Origin: Tulasnella sp. 424
Lineage: Eukaryota; Basidiomycota; Agaricomycetes; Cantharellales; Tulasnellaceae
NCBI GenBank assembly: GCA_019633425.1
Contig: WSUB01000084.1
Location: 109,015-173,014 of the forward strand
Length of the DNA stretch: 64,000 nucleotides
Direction of reading: 5' to 3'
In this document: positions 21,614 to 31,214 of the stretch, one piece after another
Position numbering within the stretch: the stretch's first letter is position 1
How the letters are laid out: each line of letters begins with the position of its first letter
Program-made: the position numbers and the translations under genes
The notes under the pieces: generated by a model
What the model was told of the DNA's origin: nothing
The model's database searches: none
The model's input: the letters and a program-made list of their open reading frames with translations, nothing else

Positions 21614-22882
21614 TCAACTCTTGGGGTTTCTACCAATAATTACATCCGCTTTGGTTCGCATTCTGTCCAAAACCTGCTGGATACCAGAGTTGTCGGCAAC
21701 TCCTGGATCTGCTAGTGGGTCTTGAAGAATACGAACTAGCTTGATATGTGGCCGTGCCGATAAGAATTTATCAACTTGAGCGCAATCGACGATGTCGAAG
21801 CACACTTCCTCCAGATCCGGGCAAAATTCCTCAGAACTTGATGATTCCGGGTCACGGCTCGGCGTTAGGAAAGGGGGTATTGTGGTGGCACTCATGTCGA
21901 AATCGATCGATTCCTCTAAGCCATGGACGTAATTTGAAAATCGTCGTAGATTCGGACACTTCCTGAGGATGTGCTTGAGTGCCCGATGATCACCACCTTT
22001 GTCGGTCCACTGCAATTCTTCGAGGCCATGGAATACTGGAAAGGCTGGAAGCGTTTCTTGGGGTTGATCGTCGTGAACGTCGTCACTTGAATCCATGACT
22101 AGTTTCCGTATCGAAGGAGCTGGAAGCAAAGAGAAAATATCCAAGACGCGACTAGAATTAATAATGTTGAATTCGACCAAGCTTGCAAAAGGGGGTGGTC
22201 GTGGATCCGGTGGAGGTTGGAGCCGATCCATATCTGCATCGGTGAGAGTAACGATGGCTAGGACCGGGGCAGATGTTGGAAGTACGAGGTGGCCAGTGCA
22301 CGATAGGCGTTCCAAGGACGGCAGCGGGTTATTGACCTCGATGGTGTACGAGTTAAGAGTCCCGTCAGGGCTTCGGAATCTTGCTACGTTTAGTGACCTT
22401 AGCATCGGCATCGGTAGGCTGAACAGTCGTTCTACATCCTCGACAGCCTGAGCTGCGAACCGAAGCCGAGAGACTGGATCCTCATGGACAAGGTGGATAC
22501 TTGCCCACCGGTGAGCATCCCGTATCAGGACGTCAACCACAACGTCAAAGTTGACAAGGTGATCGAGGGCGACTAGAATATTCAGGGGGAGGTTGCCACT
22601 TCGCTTCAGCCGTTCTTGGACCTTTTGCAACCATAGGTCGGTGTACACGTTCTCCCCAGAGTCCACCGCTCTCCTTCCAATCCAAACGGTTGTCCATAGT
22701 GACGGGGTCGTGGAAATGACGCGGTACCATGGCCGACACACAAGCATATGGTCCATCAACGGGTGCTGGTGGAGTTCATGTGCCTCCTCAGGTGGAAACG
22801 GAGTCGATTCGGGTTCGTATAGAGTTAGGAAAATGAGAGATAAGATTTCTGATGGAAGAAGATTATTGACACAGAACGTCAT
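21614..22882 (-). CDS. F-box protein 2
   Basis: A single exon of 422 aa. The F-box near residue 8 reads LLPSEILSLIFLTLY, followed by MDHMLVCRPWYRVISTTPSLW. Later segments match the family frame: LERLSCTGHLVLPTSAPVL, LEELQWTDKG, ILRKCPNLRRFSNYVHGLEE, LEEVCFDIV. It is closer to F-box 1 than to the young array that follows. It is presumed to be an SCF substrate receptor of unknown specificity. Confidence 0.8.
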   Translation of the reverse strand: MTFCVNNLLPSEILSLIFLTLYEPESTPFPPEEAHELHQHPLMDHMLVCRPWYRVISTTPSLWTTVWIGRRAVDSGENVYTDLWLQKVQERLKRSGNLPLNILVALDHLVNFDVVVDVLIRDAHRWASIHLVHEDPVSRLRFAAQAVEDVERLFSLPMPMLRSLNVARFRSPDGTLNSYTIEVNNPLPSLERLSCTGHLVLPTSAPVLAIVTLTDADMDRLQPPPDPRPPPFASLVEFNIINSSRVLDIFSLLPAPSIRKLVMDSSDDVHDDQPQETLPAFPVFHGLEELQWTDKGGDHRALKHILRKCPNLRRFSNYVHGLEESIDFDMSATTIPPFLTPSRDPESSSSEEFCPDLEEVCFDIVDCAQVDKFLSARPHIKLVRILQDPLADPGVADNSGIQQVLDRMRTKADVIIGRNPKS

Positions 22883-23231
22883 TATTTATTGTGGAGCGGG
22901 TTACGTGGATTTACTGGATGGATGCTCTGATATCGATGTGAGTGACCGTGGTTTTGGTGGTGAAACGGTAGTGCAAGGCTAATCCCCGACACTCAGTCGA
23001 AAGTCTAACGGAGACTGAAGCGTCGCGACCCCAAACACTATCAAGCACCCCACGCCACAAAATCACACCTTGCTCTCGTCCGCCCAAGATTCGTTGCCGT
23101 CTGTAGCGCATTGCGAATAGTAATGTACAAATTGAGACTTTGGGGAAAGACAAAAGTCAGGGCATGAGGAGCAAGCTACATCGACTCGAAGGAATCTCGT
23201 TGCTCTGCCGTCGTCTTTACCCAAGCGAGAC
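22883..23231. other. spacer and promoter region upstream of F-box 2
   Basis: It holds the presumed promoter of F-box 2 (right of 22882). Its right part carries the first copy of the 3' flank repeated at the end of each unit of the young F-box array. Confidence 0.4.
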
Positions 23232-24515
23232 TCATTCGGCCTCGGTACCTCCACCCCTCCATGAGCCCCGGTCCACTACCCAGTCCACCTTTCGTCTCAA
23301 TTCTTCTAGTGTTTTGGCTTCCCTCTCCTTTTGATCGTCACTGCCGAGTTCTCTGGGGTCTCGCAGGATGCGGATGAATTCGATGGACGGGATGGTCGCA
23401 ATCAATCCGTCGATTTCTTCACCAGTCGCGACATCAAGACAGACCTCCTTCAACAAAGGATATCTAGCCTTTGCTTCCGGGTTATTTGAAACTATACCCA
23501 AAACAGTTGCAGGTTCGCTGATGTCCGAAAGGCTCAAATCATCCTCCTTTCCGAAGACATAATTGGAGTATCGGGTCAGGTTCGGACTCAGCTCCAGAAT
23601 CTCTTTAAAACATTCTTCTACTCCCGTATCGCTCCATTGCAGTTCGCGTAGGTTGGCGTACTGTGGAGGCCTCGACCGCAACCTCCCTCTGGGCGATTCG
23701 TTGAAAGCAATAAGTGTTTGGAGAGCTGGAGTGGATAGACTTGGAAGAATCTCGCAGGGGTTACAATGGAATAGATGCAGATCCAGCAGTCTCGGAAGTT
23801 CCACGCAACCGGCAGGAAGCGGGGCCCACACCTTGGTGAGGGATAGGCGATTTAGGTGGGAGGCAGAGTGCGGATTGATTAAGTGCCTCTCGCATGTGAG
23901 TTGACGAAGCTCCGGGGCGGTAAGATTGAAAGTATCTGCAGTAGAAGCAGGCTGCACATGAGAGGAAATCTTCAAATCCCCGATTATGAACTGCTCAAGG
24001 GCAGGGAATACGTTGTCGAGTAGGTCTTTGATGTGGTCCGAGGGCACCCTTTCTCCCTGGCCGTTAGACCAAGGAAGAAGACTGAGTGTGCGTAGCCGCC
24101 GCGCATTTTTGCGGAGAGCATTGGAAACAATTTCGAAATCGAGAACGCGGCCAGGAACGACGGTGACTTGGATTGGCAATTGCCCACTCCTCTCTAGGAC
24201 TTCATCAAGCATCTCCGCGAACGATTCTTTTTGAGTCTCTTGGGGCAATTTTGAACCCCACCCTATCACCCCTCCGACTCCGATGGCAACCGACGTCCAA
24301 TAGTTTGGGGTTGCTTGGATGAGGTTGTACCAGGCTCGGCACACCAGCATTGCTGTGAGTAGTGGGTGGCGTCTGCAGCGGCTGATCACTTGTTCCTCGG
24401 ACGGAATTTCGAAGTGACTTTGGTCGGGTGGTGTTTCAGCCGCATGGAGGAAGTCGAAGACGTGTGTGAAGAGATCTGGTGGGAAGATGCGGTTGATACT
24501 AGTGGGCTGACACAT
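23232..24515 (-). CDS. F-box protein 3 (young array, copy a)
   Basis: A single exon of 427 aa. It starts MCQPTSINRIFPPDLFTHVF, where the F-box begins almost at once, followed by LLTAMLVCRAWYNLIQATPNYW. The body continues with LRELQWSDTGVEECFKEIL, LSPNLTRYSNYVFGKE, LLKEVCLDVATGEEI and SIEFIRILRDPRE. It is very similar to copies b and c over its whole length and in both flanks. Confidence 0.82.
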   Translation of the reverse strand: MCQPTSINRIFPPDLFTHVFDFLHAAETPPDQSHFEIPSEEQVISRCRRHPLLTAMLVCRAWYNLIQATPNYWTSVAIGVGGVIGWGSKLPQETQKESFAEMLDEVLERSGQLPIQVTVVPGRVLDFEIVSNALRKNARRLRTLSLLPWSNGQGERVPSDHIKDLLDNVFPALEQFIIGDLKISSHVQPASTADTFNLTAPELRQLTCERHLINPHSASHLNRLSLTKVWAPLPAGCVELPRLLDLHLFHCNPCEILPSLSTPALQTLIAFNESPRGRLRSRPPQYANLRELQWSDTGVEECFKEILELSPNLTRYSNYVFGKEDDLSLSDISEPATVLGIVSNNPEAKARYPLLKEVCLDVATGEEIDGLIATIPSIEFIRILRDPRELGSDDQKEREAKTLEELRRKVDWVVDRGSWRGGGTEAE

Positions 24516-24937
24516 CTTCTCCTTCCGTCTAAAGGTACAAAAGGCGGGTCTTTAATACGGAATGGTATGATAGGAATGATTACGGCGAGGAAAGCGCTGG
24601 TGTGGTTGAATGAGGGTCGAGGCATACTGCGCATGGCAAATACAACCAAATGTTATCGAACCGAAACTGACCTGCAGAGATCTGCTCGAACGCGATACGA
24701 AACAGAGCAAAGGCCAGGAACATTTATCACTGATTTAAATATATATTTACCGTTCCCCGACAGTAATTCAAGAGAAAAAAGAAGGCTCAGAGTGAACGCC
24801 GCGCACTCTGCTCATCTCGGACAACCGAAACCTTGTTCACAACTCCGTTAATTTCGTATAGCCACATCCAAAACAAAGGCCAAGGCAGGGGAAAACCAGA
24901 CTCGGGGGAATCTCGCCAGTGCACTGTGCCCTCGTCT
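24516..24937. other. promoter of F-box 3 plus 3' flank of F-box 4
   Basis: This spacer belongs to the repeated array unit. It has no gene; the short ORFs across it are shadows. Confidence 0.5.
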
Positions 24938-26239
24938 TTACTCAAGCGAGACCCCATTGGCCTCGGCCCCTCCATCCTTCCATGAGCCCCGACCCACATC
25001 CCAGTCCACCTTTCCTATCAATTCTTCTAAGATCCGGATCTCCTCCTCCCTGTTGTCGTCATCGCCGACTTCTCTGGGATCTCGCAGGATGCGGATGAAT
25101 TCGATGGACGGGATGGTCGCAATCAACGCGACGATTTCTTTACCTGTCGCTATATCAAGGCAGACCTCTCTCAACATATGATATCTAGCCTTTGCGCCTG
25201 GGTTATTTGAAACTATACCCAAAATAGTTGCAGGTTCGCTGATCTGCCAAACGTCCAACTCGTCCTCCTGTCCGAAGACATAATTGGAGTATCGGGTCAG
25301 GTTCGGACTGAGCTCCAGGATCTCCTCGAAGCATTCTTCTGGTCCCCTATCGCTCCATTGCAGTTCGCATAAGTTGACGTACTGTGGAGGCCTCGACCGC
25401 AACCTCCCTCTGGGCGATTCGTTGAAAACAATAAGGGTTTGGAGAGCCGGGGTAGATAGAGTTGGAAGAATCTCGCAGGGATCACAGTCGAAGAGGTGCA
25501 GATCCATCAGTCTCGGAAGTTCCACGCAACCGGCTGGAAACGGGAGCCATACATTAGTGAGGGATAGCTGATTTAGGTGGGAGGAAGAGTATGGATTGAT
25601 TAAGTGCTCGTCGCATGTGAGTCGACGAAGCTCCGGGGCGGTAAGATCGAAAGTATATCCAACAACATTCTGCCGAGGACGAGAGGATATACAAAAAGCC
25701 CCCATTATGAACTGCTCAAGGGCAGGGAATGCGTTGTCGAGTAGGTCTGTGATGTGGTCCTGCGAGGGCACCCTTTCTTCGTGGTCGTCAGAACAGGAAA
25801 GAAGACTGAGGGTGTGTAGCCGCGGCGCATTTTTGCGGAGAGCGTTGGTAACGATTTCGAAATCAGGAACGCGGCCGGGAACGATGGTGACTTGGATTGG
25901 CAATTGCCCACTCCTCTCCAAGACTTCATCAAGCATCTCCGCAAACAACTCTTTTCGGGTCTCTTCGGGCGATTTTGAACCCCACCCTACCACCCCTCCA
26001 ACTCCGATGGCCACCGACGTCCAATAGTTTGGCGTTGCTTGGATGAGGTTGTACCACGCTCGGCACACCAACATTGCTGTGAGTAGTGGGTGGCGTCTGC
26101 AGCGGGTTATCACTTGTTCCTCTGACGGAATTTTGAGGGGACTTTGGTCGGGTGGTGTTTCAGCCGCATAGAGGAAGTCGAAGACATGTGTGAAGAGATC
26201 TGGTGGGAAGACGCGGTTGATACTAGTTGACTGAAGCAT
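24938..26239 (-). CDS. F-box protein 4 (young array, copy b)
   Basis: A single exon of 433 aa. It starts MLQSTSINRVFPPDLFTHVF and carries the same F-box and leucine-rich segments as copy a. It differs mainly in the middle (FIMGAFCISSRPRQNVVGYT), where copies a and c read FIIGDLKISSHVQPASTADT. The rest is close to both neighbours, so the middle may be a variable or gene-converted stretch. Confidence 0.82.
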   Translation of the reverse strand: MLQSTSINRVFPPDLFTHVFDFLYAAETPPDQSPLKIPSEEQVITRCRRHPLLTAMLVCRAWYNLIQATPNYWTSVAIGVGGVVGWGSKSPEETRKELFAEMLDEVLERSGQLPIQVTIVPGRVPDFEIVTNALRKNAPRLHTLSLLSCSDDHEERVPSQDHITDLLDNAFPALEQFIMGAFCISSRPRQNVVGYTFDLTAPELRRLTCDEHLINPYSSSHLNQLSLTNVWLPFPAGCVELPRLMDLHLFDCDPCEILPTLSTPALQTLIVFNESPRGRLRSRPPQYVNLCELQWSDRGPEECFEEILELSPNLTRYSNYVFGQEDELDVWQISEPATILGIVSNNPGAKARYHMLREVCLDIATGKEIVALIATIPSIEFIRILRDPREVGDDDNREEEIRILEELIGKVDWDVGRGSWKDGGAEANGVSLE

Positions 26240-26646
26240 ATTCTCCTTCCGTCTGAAGGTACAATGTTGGGTCTTTAGTACGGAATGGTACGGTAGGGAT
26301 GATTATGAGGAGAGCGCTTGGTGTTGGTAGAATTAGGGTTGGGGCGAACTGCGCACGGCAAATACCGCCAAATGTTATCGAGCGAAACACATGTTCAGAG
26401 TGATACGCTGCTCAAACGCGACACAAAACAGAGCAAAAGCTAGAAACATTCTTCACAAATTGTACCAAATGGTTATCATTCCTCGACAGTAATTCAAAAG
26501 AAACGAAAAGAAGCCGCGCACTCGTGCTCATCTCTGACAACCGAAACCATTTTCGCAACTCCGTTTATAACCACATGCGAAACAAAAGCCAGGACAGGAG
26601 AAAGCCAGACTCGAAGGAATCTCGCCAGTGCACTGTGCCGTCATCT
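26240..26646. other. promoter of F-box 4 plus 3' flank of F-box 5
   Basis: A repeated spacer of the array. No gene is seen. Confidence 0.5.
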
Positions 26647-28122
26647 TTATCCAAGCGAGACTCCATTGGCCTCGGCTCCTCCGTCCCTCCACGAGCCCCG
26701 GCCCACATCCCAGTCCACCTTTCTGCTCAATCCTTCTAATGTCCTGGCCTCCTCCTCCCTGTTGTCGTCATCACCAACCTCTCTGGGATCTCGTAGGATG
26801 CGGATGAATTCGATGGACGGGATGGTCGCAATCAATCCGCTAATTTCTCCACCAGCTGCTACGTCAAGGCAGACCTCCTTCAACGAAGGATATCTAGCTT
26901 TTGCTTCCGGGCTATTTGAAACTATACCCAAAACAGTTGCAGGTTGGCTGATGTTCCAAACGTCCAACTCATGCTCCTTTCCGAAGACATAATTGGAGTA
27001 TCGGGTCAGGTTCGGACTGAGCTCCAGAATCTCCTTAAAGCATTCTTCTGCTCCCGTATCACTCCATTGCAATTCTCGTAAGTTGACATACTGTGGAGGT
27101 TTTGCACGTAACCTCCCGCTGACCATCTCGCTAAAGACGATCAGGGTTTGAAGAGCCGGGGTGGATAGACTTGGAAGAATCTCGCAGGTGTCACAGCTGA
27201 ACAGCCGCAGATCCAGCAGTCTCGGAAGTTCCACGCCGACGGAAGGAAACGGGAGCCATATATTAGTGAGGGATAGGCGATTTAGGTGAGAGGCAGAGTG
27301 TGGATTGATCATGTGCTTCTTGCATGCGAGTCGACAAAGCTCCGGGGCGGTAAGATTGAAAGTATCTGCAGTAGAAGCAGGCTGAACATGAGAGGAAATC
27401 TTCAAATCCCCGATTATGAACTGCTCAAGGGCAGGGAATACGTTGTCGAGTAAGTCTTTGATGTGGTCCGAGGGCACCCTTTCTCCCTGGCCGTCAGACC
27501 AAGGAAGAAGGCTGAGGGTGCGTAGCCGCCGCGCATTTTTGCGGAGAGCATTGGAAACAATTTCGAAATCGAGAACGCGGCCGGGAACGACGGTGACTTG
27601 GATTGGCAATTGCCCACTCCTCTCCAGGACTTCATCAAGCATCTCCGCAAACGATTCTTTTTGAATCTCTTGGGGCAATTTTGAACCCCACCCTATCACC
27701 CCTCCAACTCCGATGACAACCGACGTCCAATAGTTTGGGGTTGCTTGGATGAGGTTGTGCCACGCTCGGCACACCAGCATTGCTGTGAGTAGTGGGTGGC
27801 GTCTGCAGCGGCTTATCACTTGTTCCTCGGACGGAATTTCGAAGTGACTTTGGTCGGGTGGTGTTTCAGCCGCATGGAGGAAGTCGAAGACGTGTGTGAA
27901 GAGATCTGGTGGGAAGACGNNNNNNNNNNNNNNNNNNNNNNNNNNNNNNNNNNNNNNNNNNNNNNNNNNNNNNNNNNNNNNNNNNNNNNNNNNNNNNNNN
28001 NNNNNNNNNNNNNNNNCGAAGTGACTTTGGTCGGGTGGTGTTTCAGCCGCATGGAGGAAGTCGAAGACGTGTGTGAAGAGATCTGGTGGGAAGACGCGGT
28101 TGATACTAATGGGCTGACACAT
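26647..28122 (-). CDS. F-box protein 5 (young array, copy c), interrupted by an assembly gap
   Basis: The frame is open from the ATG at 28122 to the stop at 26647, but it crosses 97 unknown bases at 27920-28016. The 80 bases on the left of the gap (27840-27919) are identical to the 80 bases on its right (28017-28096), so the N-terminal F-box stretch appears twice. Collapsing the two edges leaves an open frame of about 430 aa like copies a and b. The apparent double F-box is therefore best read as an assembly artefact. The body is closest to copy a. Confidence 0.75.
   Translation of the reverse strand: MCQPISINRVFPPDLFTHVFDFLHAAETPPDQSHFXXXXXXXXXXXXXXXXXXXXXXXXXXXXXXXXXVFPPDLFTHVFDFLHAAETPPDQSHFEIPSEEQVISRCRRHPLLTAMLVCRAWHNLIQATPNYWTSVVIGVGGVIGWGSKLPQEIQKESFAEMLDEVLERSGQLPIQVTVVPGRVLDFEIVSNALRKNARRLRTLSLLPWSDGQGERVPSDHIKDLLDNVFPALEQFIIGDLKISSHVQPASTADTFNLTAPELCRLACKKHMINPHSASHLNRLSLTNIWLPFPSVGVELPRLLDLRLFSCDTCEILPSLSTPALQTLIVFSEMVSGRLRAKPPQYVNLRELQWSDTGAEECFKEILELSPNLTRYSNYVFGKEHELDVWNISQPATVLGIVSNSPEAKARYPSLKEVCLDVAAGGEISGLIATIPSIEFIRILRDPREVGDDDNREEEARTLEGLSRKVDWDVGRGSWRDGGAEANGVSLG
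27920..28016. other. assembly gap (97 N)
   Basis: 97 unknown bases flanked by identical 80-bp sequences (27840-27919 and 28017-28096). This looks like two contig ends that overlap but were joined with a gap instead of being merged. Confidence 0.95.
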
Positions 28123-28440
28123 CGTCTCCTTCCGACTCAAGGTGCAATGTTGGGTCTTTAGTATGGAATGGTACGACCAGGATGATTATGGTGAGGAAAG
28201 CGCTTGGTGTTGATTGAATTAGGGTTGACGCATACTGTGCATGGCAAATACAACCAAATGTTATCAAAGCTGAAATGGACCTTCAATAGATAGGCTGCTC
28301 GAAGGCTATACGAAACAGAGCAAGAGCTAGGAAAGTTTGCACTTATTTAACCCTTTATGTACCGTCCATTAAAAAAGGTTCAGAATAAACTTCACGTATT
28401 ATTGCGCATCTCCAGCAACCGAGACCTCGTTTGCAACCCG
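28123..28440. other. promoter of F-box 5 plus 3' flank of F-box 6
   Basis: The third copy of the repeated array spacer. No gene is seen. Confidence 0.5.
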
Positions 28441-29714
28441 TTAATCCCGTATAACCACGTCCAACCTTTGCCGCAGGTTAGAAAGAAGTTTTTCTTCCCT
28501 TTCTTGATTTTTCGCGTCACCTCTCTTTGTCGGGGTTTCGAGGAGGCAAACCCGTTGGATTGAAGGTACGATTTCCACCAGCTTACTGATTTCCTCGCAC
28601 GTCGCGAAGTCCAAGAGGATCTCCTTGAAGAACGGCCACCTTCCAAGCTTCTCTTCTTCCATCTCCAGCGTTTCTTCGCCCAGAGTGTTGAGGATGGATG
28701 GAGGCATGTTGAGCACATTACTATCAACATCTGGCTCATCGCCAACGATGTAATTTGCAAAACTAGTGAGATTGGGGCACGAACGAAGAACCACTCCCAA
28801 TGCAGATCGGGCAGAACGTCTTGCCACTGTATTTCTCGGAGATTGCGGCAATTTGGAATCTCCCGGGGAGGTCGGTCGGATGAGTTCATTTGATGAACGA
28901 CCAGCCTATGGAGTGCCGGTGCTGAAAGGGTAGAAAGGATGACCGTAGGGTGACAATCCCTGAGACACAGCTCGAGCAGATGGGGAAGCTCGATTTTCGA
29001 CTTGTCCAAGGGTGGCTTCATGGCATCGAAATCCACCCAGTCTAGAGCCAGATGTGTTAGGAGGGAAGGTTGTGACGGAATGAATAGGTGATAGGAGGAA
29101 GTAAGGGTGCGGAGTTCCGGCGATTCGGTATTTATCCTATACCGAGACACGGCGGGCTTGGAGTAAGGAGATGGAGGGGGACCAATGAACAGATGTTTCA
29201 AACTCGGGAAAGGACAGTGGAGGAGCTCTTCGATTGGGTATGGACGTGGCCCTGAATAGCAGTTTCCATCACCCCACCAGATCGCACTGAGAGCGTCTAA
29301 TCGGTGTGCATGTTCGTGGAGGGTCTGGACCATGGGTTTGATGTCCAGAGCATGGTGTTGAGTGATTGTTACAGCAATAGGCAGCTGTCCGCTCCTCGTC
29401 AAGTGTTCCCTTAGCCATCTTGCTCCTTTTGCTGCTCCTGCGGGCTCGGTTCCTTCCGCTGTCCGGCTCTTGGGTGCTCGGGCTAAGACAGTGAGAGAGG
29501 TCCAGAATGTTGGCGTATCACGAATGAGTTCGTACCACGCACGGCACACAAGCATGAGATCCAGCAGTGGATGGCACTGGTCCAGTTCGGGCGAGGAGGG
29601 CAGAAAAGGGAATGGTGCCGCCCTACAGTGGTACAGAGATGTGAAAACTGAAGTGAGGAGTTCGGGCGGGAAGAGGGAGTTAATTCCGGCATGAGGAGGG
29701 TTTGGTGAGGCCAT
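28441..29714 (-). pseudogene. F-box protein 6, single frameshift (pseudogene or sequencing error)
   Basis: The first frame runs from the ATG at 29714 (MASPNPPHAGINSLFPPELL), with an upstream in-frame ATG at 29807. It has a good F-box, MLVCRAWYELIRDTPTFW and LREIQWQDVLPD. The family frame then continues one base off, near 28806, with SALGVVLRSCPNLTSFANYIVGDE and on to FKEILLDFATCEEISKLVEIVPSI, stopping at 28441. Both parts match the paralogs, so one base is missing or extra at about 28806. The rest is well kept, so the break is recent or a base-call error. Confidence 0.75.
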
Positions 29715-29896
29715 GGTACAGTTGCTGACGGAAATGGCGATGAGGCGTGGTTGTGTGCGTTGAGGAAGAGTCACTACGATGCATCGGGATTCGGCAAACA
29801 TCGGCAAACTGCACGAATGGCTTCCGAAATATTCGAATAGGACATGCGAGCATTACTTAGCGGCGTGAGGATAAACGATAAAAAGTATATTCATAC

Positions 29897-31214
29897 TCAG
29901 TCTCCTGAAGCTGGCGCCGCAGGATCCCGCTCCGCGTACAGTTGTGGGACAGGCTCGGGAAGTGGCTGAGAGTGGACATATGTCTCCTGCTGGCCCTTCA
30001 CCGTATATCGAGCTTGAATACGGAGCACATGCTGCAGCAGAAGTCGTATAGCTAAGAGATTCCGGCACAGTGCAGAGCACGGAGCACTTACCACGACCAT
30101 GACACCCCCAAACGACCATTCCGGTGATTGGCCAACAGCATCCGAGGAGAGGCGTAAGCATCCACTCGCTTCCCAACGTCCTCTTGCAAAACGGAACGCT
30201 GTAATAGCGGCTCGTAATAGCTCCCTGCTTGCTTGGAATTTTTGCCCGTGCTGCACTACTACAACTTGTTTATTGACTGTCGCGGAGACGGCTGGTTTAT
30301 CCGACGCGTCTGATTCAACGGTGACTATGAAGTTGGAAGGCCCGGCCTGGAGAGAAGGCTCCAGGAATCGAATCTGTAGAGCGCTTTGAGTAGCTGCCTT
30401 CCACTGGACCCTGCTATCACTTCACTTGTATTCGACTATGCGACCCGCTGTTCGGGGCTCGCACTAAGCTTAAGCTTTGAGGGCCAATCTCCTCTGGAAT
30501 GGAGCCGGAGTTCAATTGAGGGAAGTAGCGAACGGGAATAACTAGGCTGTGGTGTTTGAAGGCATCAGATAATAATTTGTGCTGTGACTGAACGGCCCAA
30601 CCTGTCGTCCTTATGCAGACCTCTTCGGGTAAGAGCCACGTTCAGCGAGTATCTAACCTCAACTTGTAAGTCTGCTGAAGCCGCATAGAATGTTGGAGGT
30701 ATTGGAGCAGTTTCAGAATCGTCCCAGATCGGTAAACCCAAAGCGAAATGCCTTGGGCCTGTGTCAGAGCCCGAGTCGCCCGAAGAGACAGGTAGATTAA
30801 CAGTTCGGAAAACAGATTTAGTCGTTCTTGTTACGTTTGGGATGCTCTGCTTCATGGTTATCACCCGAAGGGTTCCTTCTAGCTAGACGATAAATTCTTC
30901 AACGCCGGTTTTCCATCACCGGTGAAATGGATACATACGGTCACGACCAGACTTTCGGCATGGTCCCATGATACCACCTGGACACTCCCCTCGACCTTGC
31001 CTTCTCGTCCATACGTTGGATTGGGTGCGGCCCCACGTTGGACGTCGAGAGTTACGGTGAATCGTTTGGACAGATACGTGTAGGCCGGAATCCTCGGTCG
31101 CCCCATTTGATGCCCTGAATACGACGGAGGAGAAGATTGGGAGATTATTGAGGAGCGGTCGAAATACGACGGTAGAACATCAGACGATTCTGGTCCAAGA
31201 GCAGAGCGAGACAT
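29897..31214 (-). CDS. arrestin-like protein
   Basis: At least four exons. Exon 1 is 31214-30939 (MSRSALGPESS; then PSYSGHQMGRPRIP and GKVEGSVQV). Exon 2 starts at 30882 (LEGTLRVITMKQS) and runs through LPPTFY-like APIPPTFYAASADLQVEVRYSL. Later coding stretches hold VIPVRYFPQ, IVTVESDASDKPAV and YTVKGQQETYVHSQPLPEPV before the stop at 29897. The order of a beta-sandwich N-half with an EGxVxGSV-like strand, a Pro-Pro-Thr-Phe segment and a second beta-rich half resembles basidiomycete arrestin-like adaptors, which link membrane proteins to ubiquitin ligases. The last three splice junctions could not be phased with certainty. Confidence 0.5.

Larger units (their letters stand above)
23140..28450 (-). 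repeat. tandem array of three F-box gene units, about 1.7 kb each
   Basis: Three units share coding region, promoter and 3' flank. Start codons lie at 24515, 26239 and 28122, so the spacing is about 1.72 kb and, after removing the gap and its duplicated edge, about 1.71 kb. Upstream landmarks repeat in each unit (GGGTCTTTA, then GGAATGGTA, then AAATGTTATC). So do 3' flanks with CTCATCTC and GACAACCGAAACC. A diverged form of the same 3' flank borders F-box 6 at about 28380-28450, so that gene belongs to the same expansion. Confidence 0.85.

Noticed and set aside
26647..28140. A 497-aa protein with two F-box starts
   Set aside because: The second start comes from the 80-bp sequence repeated on both sides of the gap.
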